From: Closterium sp. Naga37s-1
Lineage: Eukaryota > Streptophyta > Zygnematophyceae > Desmidiales > Closteriaceae
Direction: 5' to 3'
Assembly (NCBI GenBank): GCA_947471745.1
Contig: CANJKZ010000724.1
Span: 5,080,001 to 5,144,000 of the forward strand
DNA: 64,000 bases
The notes beneath the pieces were generated by a model that was given only the letters and a program-made list of their open reading frames with translations, made no database searches and was not told the origin of the DNA. The number at the start of each line of letters is the position of its first letter. Position 1 is the stretch's first letter. The position numbers and the translations under genes are program-made. This document shows positions 43,991 through 52,579 of the stretch, in pieces.

Positions 43991-46900
43991 ATGGCTACCC
44001 CTAGTGTCCTCGCTTTTGACGCTGAGGGTCGGGCCATTGACTTTGATGTCTGCATAGATGACCTGCAGCTTTTCTTACAGTGCGACAGGGCAGACGGCCT
44101 CTCCCTCTTTGACCTCACTTCTGGTGCCTCTCCTGCCCCCGCAGCTGATGCTGACGCCATTGTTCGCTCACAGTGGGCCACGCGCGATGCTGCTGCACGT
44201 CTTGCTGTGCGTCGCCACCTGCCTACCTCTGAGCATGCGCACTTTAGCCAGTACAAGAGTGCTCAGACCTTGTACGACGCTGTAGTTGCGCGCTACTCCT
44301 CCCCTGCCACTGCTGCACTGAGCCGCCTCATGCTACCGTACCTCTTCCCTGACCTTGCTGCCTTTCCCACAGTCGCTGACCTCATTACGCACCTCCGCAC
44401 TAGTGACACTCGCTACCGCGCTGCGCTTCCTGCTGAGTTCTGCGCCAAGAACCCCCCCCCCATGTACATCACCCTCTACTACATAGTCACCCGGCTCCCT
44501 GACTCCCTTCGCGTAGTCAGGGACCACTTCCTCTCAGTTTGCCCCACCACTCTCACCGTTGACCTCCTCGAGAAGTCCCTCCTAGCAGCAGAGAAGAGCA
44601 TAGTCGCTGTAGGAGCCTCTCGTGGTGACCCTCGCACCCCCATCTTTGAGGGGTGTTCCCCCTCCCCCCTTTTGCCCTCTGTTGCCTCTGCTGCTGCGGC
44701 CGACCTCGTTGGGCTTGAGTCGGTCGGTGCGGCGTCTACCCCTAGCGGGAGACGTCGCCCTGGCAAGGGCAAGGGGGGCAGGGGCACTGGAGGAGCTAGC
44801 GGGGGCGGTGGAGGCGGAGGTGGAGGCGGTGGAGGGGGTGGGGGTGGCGGTGGGGGTGGTGGCGGGGGTGGAGGTGTCGGTGGCGGCAGTGGAGGCGGAG
44901 GCGGAGGCGGCGGTGGCGGTGGGAGCGGAGGTGGCGGCGGTGGAGGAGGAGGCGGCGGAGGAGGTGGAGCTGGTCGGGGTGGCGCTGCGCAGAGGGTCGG
45001 CTCCGGTGGTGGTCAGCGCCAGCAGCAGCAGCAGCAGCAGCAGCGCACTCGTGACATCCCCTCCCCTCAGCAGCTCCGTGAGTGGTACACTGCACGCCAG
45101 AGGGGTTGGGGTACTGGTCCGTGCACCTACGTCCTCCGCACCGGCGACCGCGCGGGTGACCAGTGCGGGGGTGCGCACTCCACCCAGCGCTGCTTTGGCC
45201 GCCTGACGGACGCTTGGCGTCACCAGTTCCCTGAGGCCACTGAGATCCCCCGCTGGGGTGAGCTGTCTAGGGCGGGTGTAGCTGTCTTTGACCTTGACTT
45301 TGATGCTATTCTTGCTGCCATGTATACTGTGACTATTAGTGATGAGGGTGACTGTTACCGGTGTTTTCCGCCCGACCCGGGCATTGAGACTGCTGCTCTA
45401 GGTACTGGTGAGGCTGCTGCTCTAGGTGCTAGCGAGGCTGCTGCTCTAGGTGCGTCTGCTCCCTCAGGTGCTGGTGAGTCTGCTCTCTCAGGTTCTGCGT
45501 CGGCTTCGGCCTCCCACACCTTCACCCTTGACTCGGGGGCTTCTCGCTCCTTCTTTCGAGACCGCACCACACTCACGCCGCTTGGCCGGCCAGTTGCAGT
45601 CTCTCTGGCAGACCCCTCTGGGGGTCCTGTCCTTGCTCACTTCTCCACTGTCCTCCCGTGTCCAGCGGCCCCCTCTGGCACCCTGTCTGGTCTTTACCTC
45701 CCCTCGTTCTCTACGAACTTGGTGAGTGGTGCTGACCTACAGGATGCGGGGGTTCACCAGTTCACTCCTGCGAGTCAGCGGGTGACCCACTGCACGGACG
45801 CTCGGACAGGCCGACACCTGGCCACGTTTACACGTCGGCCGGGGTCGAGCCTGTACACACTGACCACTGCGTCTCCTCCGGTCACTGCGTCTGGTCAGGT
45901 AGCTGCGTCAGGTCAGGTGTTTGCTGCAGCGTCCAGGTCTGGTCCTGAGTCTGCCCCCTGTTCGTGTCGCCTCCTGTCTCACGAGACTCTCCTCTGGCAC
46001 CACCGCCTTGGTCACCCCTCCCTGCTTCGTCTCCAAGGCATGGCCTCCCGTGTCCTTGTCTCTGGTCTTCCCCGGTCCCTCCCTCCCCTTCCTCCGGGGC
46101 CTGGCCCTACCTGCGTCCCCTGTGTCGAGGGGCGGCAGCGGGCTGCCCCTCACTCCTCCCAGTTTCCTCCGACAGAGGCCCCGCTGCAGACGCTTCACAT
46201 GGACGTGTGGGGCCCGGCCCGCGTCCGTGGACAGGGTCACGAGCGCTACTTCCTGCTGGTGGTTGACGACTACTCGCGTTACACCACAGTCTTCCCCTTG
46301 CGCAGCAAGGGTGATGTTACTGAGGTGTTGATCGACTGGATCCGCGCAGCTCGTCTCCAGCTCAGGCAGAGCTTCGGCTCGGACTTTCCTGTTCTGCGTC
46401 TGCACTCTGACAGAGGTGGAGAGTTCTCCTCTGGCCTTCTGCGAGCCTACTGTCGTGCACGAGGCATCCGCCAGACCTTCACGCTTCCGGACTCTCCACA
46501 GCAAAATGGGATTGCTGAGCGCCGCATTGGCATGGTCATGGACGTCGCCCGTACGTCCATGATGCATGCGGCTGCCCCCCATTTTCTGTGGCCGTTTGCT
46601 GTTCGGTACGCGGCGCATCAGATCAACCTTCACCCCAGGGTCTCCATGCCGGAGACCTCCCCAGCCTTGCTGTGGACGGGGAAGGTTGGCGATGCGTCTG
46701 CGTTCCGTGTCTGGGGATCTTGGGCGTTTGTCCGCGACTTGTCTGCGGACAAGCTGTCCCCTCGTGCTGCTCCTTGCATCTTCCTTGGCTTCCCCCCTGA
46801 CGCGCCAGGGTGGCAGTTCTACCACCCCACCTCTCGCCGTGTTCTGTCCTCCCAGGACGTCACGTTTGACGAGTCGGTCCCCTACTACCGCCTCTTCCCC

Positions 46901-49765
46901 TACCGCACTCCGTCCCTCCCCCCGCCACCGCTCTTCCTTGTACTAGGTCCCCCCCCGGTAGACCCCCTCCCCCCTCAGGGTCCTGCCCCTTTAGGTGTGT
47001 CCCAGGTAGACGCAGTCGAGCCTGTCGAGGTTACTGGTGACTCTGGTGCTGCTGAGGGTGCTGAGCCTGGGGGTGCTGACTCTGGGGGTGCTGAGCGTGT
47101 GGGTGCTACGCCTGGGGGTGCTGAGCCGGAGGGTGCTACTACTGGGGGTCCTGAGCCTGGGGGTGCTGAGCCTGGGGGTGCTACTACTGGGGGTGCTGAG
47201 CCTGGGGGTGCTGAGCCTGGGGGTGCGGAGCCTGAGGGAGCTGGGCCTGCTCGTGTGGCGTCTGGCGGTGCTGAGCCTGGAGGTTCTCCGGGTGCTTCGT
47301 CTCGGCGGGAGCCACTCTCTCCACAGGAGCTGCGCGAGTGGTTTGCCCGGCGCTGGAGGCGTGCTGCTGGAGCTGGAGGTTCTTCGGCTGCTGAGGGTGC
47401 TGGTGCCGTGGGTCCCGGAGGTGCTCGTACTGGGAGTACTGGAGCTGCTGGGCCTGCGGGTACGACTGGAGCTGGAGCTGCTGAGGGTGTTGGCGCTGAG
47501 GCTACTGCTGTCGGTCCTGGAGGCGGTCCTGCTGGGGGTACTACTGGTGCGGCTGGAGGTCCTGGAGCTGGAGGTGCTGCTGGCGCTGGTGCTGCCGCTG
47601 GGGGTACTGGTGCTGTCCCTGCTGTGTCTGGAGTCGCCGCGCGGCCTCGGCCGTACTTCGTTCCGCTCCTTCAGCAGGTTCTTGGTCTCCCGCCTTCTAC
47701 TGGTCCTCCTCCTCCCTTAGAGTGTCCACAGCCTGTCCCGTCACAGTTCCAGTTACAGCCGGCCTCCCCACTGCCCGCTCCCTCTCCCTACACTGGTCCT
47801 ACTGGAGGTCTTGCTGAGCGTCGTGAGCCTGCGTCCCGCCCTGCGTCGCCTGTCCGTGCTGCTCGCACTAGTGGTCGTGGTTCGCGTCAGCGTCCTCCTC
47901 CTGTCCCTGGCACGCACCGGATGTCTCTGCGTCCGTCCACTGCTCCTCTGCGTGCCCCTTTGCCTTCTCCTCCTGAGTCCTCTCTTCCTGCTCTTCCTGA
48001 CCCGGAGTCGGACTCTCTTCGTGCTGCCAGTCCTACTGTCACACGTCTCCTTGCTACTGTTGTCACTGACCCTTCCTTTGAGTCCACTGCTGCGTCTGCC
48101 CTAGTTACTGAGCTCGTCGACTTTGCTGCTCGCTGTCGTCTAGACTACGCTGCTAGTCTTGTTGCTGAGTCTGTCTGTCCTCCGTCCGTCGGGGGTGAGT
48201 GTGCCCTTGGCACGGACGTCCTTGAGGACAGGCAGGAGGAGTTCCAGTGTTTGGCTGCTGCTTCACCTCATCTCGTGTCCGTACTGCTTACCCCTGAGGG
48301 AGACCCGGATGCACTTGACATCCCGACTCCGCGCTCTTACGCGGAGGCGATAGAGGGTCCCTACTCCTCTCAGTGGCAGGCAGCTATGGACGCAGAGATG
48401 GCTTCCTGGAAGTCCACAGGCACCTACGTCGACGAGGTTCCCCCGCCTGGGGCGAACATCGTCAGTGGCATGTGGATTTTCAGGGTGAAGCGGCCGCCGG
48501 GTTCTCCGCCTGTCTTCAAGGCGCGTTACGTGGCTCGTGGCTTTAGTCAGCGGCAGGGAGTTGACTACTTTCAGACCTTCTCTCCCACCCCGAAGATGAC
48601 CACTCTTCGGGTACTGCTGCACGTAGCTGCTCACCGCGACTACGAGCTGCACTCTCTTGACTTCAGCACTGCTTTCTTGCAGGGTAGCCTGCACGAGGAG
48701 ATCTGGCTGCGTCGCCCACCTGGCTTCACTGGGTCTTTTCCTCCTGGCACCCAGTGGAGCCTCCGGCGGCCAGTCTACGGTCTCCGCCAGGCACCGCGTG
48801 AGTGGCACGACACACTGAGGACTACACTTGCGGCTCTTGGGTTTGCTCCCTCTACTGCCGACCCGTCGCTGTTTCTGCGCACCGACACTTCTTTGCCGCC
48901 GTTCTACATCCTCGTGTACGTCGACGACTTGGTCTTTGCCACAGCTGACACTGCTGGACTCGCCCACGTGAAGTCCGAGCTGCAGAAGAGACACACGTGC
49001 ACAGACCTGGGTGAACTGCGCAGCTACCTTGGCTTGCAGATCACCCGGGACAGAGCACGCCGCACCATTACCCTGACTCAGTCACACATGGTGCAGCAGG
49101 TCCTTCAGCGCTTCGGCTTCACGTACTCCTCGCCTCAGGCCACTCCTCTGCCTACTCGCCACTCGCTCTCAGCTCTGCCTTCGGATGAGTCCGTAGAGTC
49201 GAGTGGCCCGTACCCAGAGCTTGTTGGCTGCCTCATGTACCTGATGACCTGCACACGACCTGACCTCGCATACCCTCTTAGCATTCTCGCACGCTATGTT
49301 GCTCCTGGGAGACACAGACCGGAGCACATGGCTGCAGCGAAGAGGGTGTTGCGTTACTTGTGCAGTACGTCGGGCATGGGGCTTGTGCTTGGAGGGCAGA
49401 GTCCAGTGGTCCTCACTGGGCACGCAGACGCTTCTTGGGCTGACGACCAGGCTACGCAGCGGTCGTCACAGGGTTACACCTTCAGCCTTGGTTGCGGCTC
49501 TGTTTCGTGGCGGTCTACCCGCTCGTCTTCTGTTCTCGGCTCCAGCTGTGAGGCCGAGATCTACGCCGGGGCCATGGCTGCACAGGAGCTTCGCTGGCTC
49601 ACCTACCTGCTGACTGACCTCGGAGAGCCGCCTCGTTCTCCTCCAGTGCTGTACGTAGACAACAAGGCCATGCTGGCCTTGTGTCGAGAGCAGAGACTGG
49701 AGCACAGAACGAAGCACATTGCTCTCCGCTACTTCCTTGCTCGTGAGCTACAGCAGCGTGGTTAG
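43991..49765 (+). CDS. Copia-7 gag-pol polyprotein (1,924 aa, late nonsense codon)
   Basis: One frame encodes every Copia function. Gag (about 1-460) contains a UBN2-type fold, a polyglycine tract (about 267-333), a Gln run, and a Cys/His cluster (CTYVLRTGDRAGDQCGGAH) in place of a classic CCHC knuckle. Protease has LDSGASRSFF (about 512). GAG-pre-integrase has HHRLGHPSLLRL (about 670). Integrase has HMDVWGP, LHSDRGGEFSS and NGIAERRIG (about 735-860). A Gly/Ala/Glu-Pro repeat linker (about 1014-1217) leads to RT (about 1467) with YVDDLVFAT (about 1643), and RNase H with GHADASWADD (about 1811). TAG at 49763-49765 stands where Copia-3 has CAG. It removes about 45 C-terminal residues (…DIFTKALAP) that remain readable downstream. 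The loss probably weakens RNase H function but leaves the rest encodable. Confidence 0.95.
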   Translation: MATPSVLAFDAEGRAIDFDVCIDDLQLFLQCDRADGLSLFDLTSGASPAPAADADAIVRSQWATRDAAARLAVRRHLPTSEHAHFSQYKSAQTLYDAVVARYSSPATAALSRLMLPYLFPDLAAFPTVADLITHLRTSDTRYRAALPAEFCAKNPPPMYITLYYIVTRLPDSLRVVRDHFLSVCPTTLTVDLLEKSLLAAEKSIVAVGASRGDPRTPIFEGCSPSPLLPSVASAAAADLVGLESVGAASTPSGRRRPGKGKGGRGTGGASGGGGGGGGGGGGGGGGGGGGGGGGGVGGGSGGGGGGGGGGGSGGGGGGGGGGGGGGAGRGGAAQRVGSGGGQRQQQQQQQQRTRDIPSPQQLREWYTARQRGWGTGPCTYVLRTGDRAGDQCGGAHSTQRCFGRLTDAWRHQFPEATEIPRWGELSRAGVAVFDLDFDAILAAMYTVTISDEGDCYRCFPPDPGIETAALGTGEAAALGASEAAALGASAPSGAGESALSGSASASASHTFTLDSGASRSFFRDRTTLTPLGRPVAVSLADPSGGPVLAHFSTVLPCPAAPSGTLSGLYLPSFSTNLVSGADLQDAGVHQFTPASQRVTHCTDARTGRHLATFTRRPGSSLYTLTTASPPVTASGQVAASGQVFAAASRSGPESAPCSCRLLSHETLLWHHRLGHPSLLRLQGMASRVLVSGLPRSLPPLPPGPGPTCVPCVEGRQRAAPHSSQFPPTEAPLQTLHMDVWGPARVRGQGHERYFLLVVDDYSRYTTVFPLRSKGDVTEVLIDWIRAARLQLRQSFGSDFPVLRLHSDRGGEFSSGLLRAYCRARGIRQTFTLPDSPQQNGIAERRIGMVMDVARTSMMHAAAPHFLWPFAVRYAAHQINLHPRVSMPETSPALLWTGKVGDASAFRVWGSWAFVRDLSADKLSPRAAPCIFLGFPPDAPGWQFYHPTSRRVLSSQDVTFDESVPYYRLFPYRTPSLPPPPLFLVLGPPPVDPLPPQGPAPLGVSQVDAVEPVEVTGDSGAAEGAEPGGADSGGAERVGATPGGAEPEGATTGGPEPGGAEPGGATTGGAEPGGAEPGGAEPEGAGPARVASGGAEPGGSPGASSRREPLSPQELREWFARRWRRAAGAGGSSAAEGAGAVGPGGARTGSTGAAGPAGTTGAGAAEGVGAEATAVGPGGGPAGGTTGAAGGPGAGGAAGAGAAAGGTGAVPAVSGVAARPRPYFVPLLQQVLGLPPSTGPPPPLECPQPVPSQFQLQPASPLPAPSPYTGPTGGLAERREPASRPASPVRAARTSGRGSRQRPPPVPGTHRMSLRPSTAPLRAPLPSPPESSLPALPDPESDSLRAASPTVTRLLATVVTDPSFESTAASALVTELVDFAARCRLDYAASLVAESVCPPSVGGECALGTDVLEDRQEEFQCLAAASPHLVSVLLTPEGDPDALDIPTPRSYAEAIEGPYSSQWQAAMDAEMASWKSTGTYVDEVPPPGANIVSGMWIFRVKRPPGSPPVFKARYVARGFSQRQGVDYFQTFSPTPKMTTLRVLLHVAAHRDYELHSLDFSTAFLQGSLHEEIWLRRPPGFTGSFPPGTQWSLRRPVYGLRQAPREWHDTLRTTLAALGFAPSTADPSLFLRTDTSLPPFYILVYVDDLVFATADTAGLAHVKSELQKRHTCTDLGELRSYLGLQITRDRARRTITLTQSHMVQQVLQRFGFTYSSPQATPLPTRHSLSALPSDESVESSGPYPELVGCLMYLMTCTRPDLAYPLSILARYVAPGRHRPEHMAAAKRVLRYLCSTSGMGLVLGGQSPVVLTGHADASWADDQATQRSSQGYTFSLGCGSVSWRSTRSSSVLGSSCEAEIYAGAMAAQELRWLTYLLTDLGEPPRSPPVLYVDNKAMLALCREQRLEHRTKHIALRYFLARELQQRG

Positions 49766-50107
49766 CTGCGGCTTGCGTACGTGGCCTCTCAGGCCAACAC
49801 TGCTGATATCTTCACCAAGGCACTTGCGCCTTGTGATCATCAGCGTTTCTGTACTCAGCTGGGCCTTGTGCCTACCTTGCCTCACTTGCTCACCCCTTGG
49901 CCTTGTTTGTACTGTTGCATATATATATACACCTGCTCTTGCTTGTCTAGCCTTATATATATATGTAATCCTGCATGTGAACTGGCCTTGTGGCCTTGAA
50001 CCTGTGCTCGGAATGTGTGGTGACTTTGTGATCCACCCTGAGCTTGCTTTGCTTTGCTTGACTGGTCTTGTGACCCCTTGTTCTCCCCCACTTTGCCTAT
50101 GGGGGTG

Positions 50108-50237
50108 TGTCAGATTTATATGACAGAGCTACTGTAGGCTATAGTGGGGTAGCACATATGGGGTACAGTTTTCCAGGGTTTGCATTTTGTACCCAACTTT
50201 CCCTTAGTCATTTTCATTCCTGTTTTCTTAATTCACA
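50108..50237 (+). repeat. Copia-7 3' LTR
   Basis: 130 bp, same boundaries as the 5' LTR, followed by the duplication GCGAC. 49,766-50,107 is the readable C-terminal remainder, a 3' UTR with TATATATA tracts, and the polypurine tract. Confidence 0.95.
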
Positions 50238-51480
50238 GCGACTATGAGTTGCACTCCTTAGACTTCTCCACCACGTTCTTTCAGGGGAGCCTGCACTAGC
50301 AGATCTGGCTGCATCGTTTGCGTGGCTTCACAGGCACTTTCCCTCCTGGGACCCAGTGGCAGCTGCGTCGACCGGTCTATGGCCTGCGCCAGGCTCCCCG
50401 CAAGTGGCACGATACGCTACGTACGACTCTTGTAGCGCTTGACTTCTTTCCGTCGTCTGCCGACCCGTCGATGTTCGTCCGCCGTGGATTGACCCCGTTC
50501 TTTGTTCTGGTCTACATTGACGACCTGGTCTTCGCCACTCCCGACCGACGCGCACTGGCCTCCGTGAAGGAGGAACTACAGAGGAGACATACTTGCACTG
50601 ACCTTGGTGAGCTGCAGCGCTACCTTGGCCTGCAAATCACCAGGGACAGGGCAGCTCGCACCATTACGCTGACGCAGTTACATCTGGTCGTGCAGATCCT
50701 CACGCGGTTTCGCTTCCCATTCTCCAAGGTACAGCCCACCCCTCTTGCTGTGGATAAATGGCTCTCGGTTCCACCTTCGGACGAGCGAGTCCAGTGGTCC
50801 ATATCCTGAGCTGGTGGGTTGTCTGATGTACCTGATAACCTGCACTCGCCCAGACCTAGCTTACCCTCTTAGCGTCCTTGCACGCTTTGTTGAGCTTGAG
50901 AGACACCGACCTTCCCACTGGTACACTGCTAAGAGGGTGGCAAAGTATGTGGCGAGTACATCAGGCGTGGGACTTGTCCTTGGAGGGAAGCAGCCAGTTA
51001 CACTTGCAGGCTTCTCGGACTCGTCGTGGGCCGACGATGCAAAGTCAATGCGGTCTACACAGGGTTACTGATTTAGTCTTGGGACCGGAGCTGTTTCGTG
51101 GAAGTCGACTCGGGCGTCGTCCATCTCTAGTTCCAGCTGTGAGGCAGAGGTGTATGCCGTGGCCATGGCCGCTCAGGAGCTTCACTGGCTGTCTTTCCTC
51201 CTTACCGACCTTGGTGAGCGGCCTCGCTCTCCCCCGGTCTTGTTCGCAGACAACAGGTCCGCTATCCTGTTGTGCAAGGAGCCCCGACTGGTTGGGAAGG
51301 CGAAGCACATCCAGCTTCGTTACTTCCTTCTACTAGAGTTGCAGCAGCATGGCCAGGTAGTCGTGCGTCGTGTGGTATCCGAGGCCAACGCGGCAGACTT
51401 TTCACCAAGGAGTTACCGCCTTGTGACCACGAGCGTTTTTGCACCCAGTTTGGCCTTGTGTCTACAAACCCTCACTTGCT
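50238..51480 (+). pseudogene. Copia-5 RT and RNase H, C-terminal part
   Basis: It continues the RT frame split by Copia-6 and Copia-7; the 51-bp piece between the two (from 42653) encodes PTPKMTTLRVLLYVAAL. RT continues with ELHSLDFSTTFFQGSLH, a TAG, RRPVYGLRQAPRKWHD and VLVYIDDLVFATPD near 50,515. RNase H has LAGFSDSSWADDAK near 51,020, then a stop, then SSSCEAEVYAVAMAAQE and FADNRSAILL. A frameshift near 51,400 precedes TKELPPCDHERFC. It is the 3' end of the Copia-5 polyprotein, with at least four breaks. Confidence 0.85.
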
Positions 51481-51793
51481 TGTGTAGAGATGCTTTGTCT
51501 TGTACTCTTGCATCTCACTATATATTCTATATCTGTACTTGTGGACAGGCCTTGTGGCCACTTGCTTCTGTAGGGATGCTTGTCATGCATGTCTTGTACT
51601 CTTGCATCTCTTATATATGCTATATATTTGCATGTGGACTAGCCTTGTGGCCCCTTGCTTGTTCTCGGACTGTGTGGTGATCTTGAGATCCACCCTGAGA
51701 GTTGCTTTGTTCTTGTGAACTAGTCTTGTGACCCTTGCACTTGGATTGTTTGTTGCTCTCCACATGACTACCGTCACCTAGACTATGGGGGTG

Positions 51794-51925
51794 TATCAAA
51801 CTATAATTGTTATAGTTTGTATTGTTTAGTCTAGGTGGTGTACATCTTGGTTTGTGCTAGGGTTAGGTTTGCTATATGAACCCATGTACTTGCTTATTCT
51901 TGTCATTCATTCTCATATTTTAACA
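51794..51925 (+). repeat. Copia-5 3' LTR
   Basis: 132 bp, TATCAAACTATAATTG...ATATTTTAACA (first TG mutated to TA), preceded by ACTATGGGGGTG and followed by TAATC. 51,481-51,793 is 3' UTR with no gene. Confidence 0.88.
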
Positions 51926-52307
51926 TAATCTTGTAGAATGTATCTGACCAATGATAAACAGTCATGAAATCGATGATGAGTCCCTTGTTGACGACATAAG
52001 AAACAGGTGTCCTTCCTGGATCTTGTCGCATTGATCAGCCATAGAGCTTGACGCAAGACCTTGGAGTTAGTAAATGAAAGGTAAACGAGACCCTTTGTGG
52101 CAGTTGGCACAATGTCCGTCAGTTGGACACGAGAAGTGTACCTACAACTTCGTAAAGTTAAGGCGGTTCCGAAACCATTATCAGTATTACCAACTGACAT
52201 GTGGCCTTCACAAACAAGCTCCTTAAAGCCATCAGGCGGAATCCGTGGCAGACCAGTCATTGTCATTGCCGGAAACGTATTAAACCACAATTTTCCATGT
52301 AGGTGAT
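51926..52307 (-). pseudogene. LINE ORF1-like segment, first part
   Basis: An open minus-strand frame entering from the Gypsy-2 boundary, without a convincing ATG. Recognisable features are a folded stretch (TKGLVYLSFTNSKVLRQAL) and a zinc-knuckle-like cluster (CFLCRQQGTHHRFHDC). The frame continues exactly across the Copia-5 duplication into 23,012. I do not recognise the protein by sequence. A nucleic-acid-binding LINE ORF1 upstream of ORF2 fits its position and cysteine cluster. A fragment of an interrupted host gene is the alternative. Confidence 0.5.
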
Positions 52308-52579
52308 TGTTATGAGTTTTTAAAGAGACTGCGCAGAATAACGAACTGCGATTGCAACAACTGAGAATACAATGAAGTCACGTGCTAATGTAGTAGCTAG
52401 CCTAGCTAGGAGGGAACCTCGGGTGAGCGAGGTTGGGTGCGGGTTTGGCGAAGGGAGAAGCCAAAGGCGACGTGAGGAGCCTTGGCATCGTTGATGTCGG
52501 CCGAACGTGCGGAGTCCGAAAATCGGGGCTATACGCGAAGCAGTCAACCCCGATAAGGAAATTGGGAAAATTCCTTACA
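52308..52579 (-). repeat. Gypsy-2 3' LTR
   Basis: The element strand starts TGTAAGGAATTTTCCC at 52579, directly after the polypurine tract, and probably ends CTCATAACA at 52308 (272 bp). The partner LTR is off-window, so the left end is an estimate. Confidence 0.6.

Larger units (their letters stand above)
42709..50237 (+). mobile_element. Copia-7: near-intact short-LTR Copia element
   Basis: 7,529 bp flanked by a perfect duplication GCGAC (42704-42708 and 50238-50242). Its 130-bp LTRs (42709-42838 and 50108-50237) differ at one position. The order is LTR, primer site TGGTATAGAGC (42839-42849), a GC-rich repeat leader of about 1.1 kb, one long ORF, 3' UTR, polypurine tract (CTATGGGGGTG) and LTR. 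It is inserted in the RT of Copia-5, 51 bp from the Copia-6 duplication. Confidence 0.96.
23013..51925 (+). mobile_element. Copia-5: Copia element expanded by six nested insertions
   Basis: Both LTRs (23013-23144 and 51794-51925, 132 bp each) are flanked by the duplication TAATC (23008-23012 and 51926-51930). The element proper is leader, gag remnant, protease, integrase, linker, RT and RNase H. It is interrupted by Gypsy-1, solo LTR b, solo LTR c, a Tc1 element, Copia-6 and Copia-7. Most of gag is missing. It is inserted in the LINE ORF1-like frame. Confidence 0.9.

Noticed and set aside
51926..52307. Exon of an ordinary host gene interrupted by Copia-5
   Set aside because: This cannot be fully excluded, but in-frame continuation towards a LINE ORF2 and the zinc-knuckle cluster make a LINE ORF1 the simpler reading.
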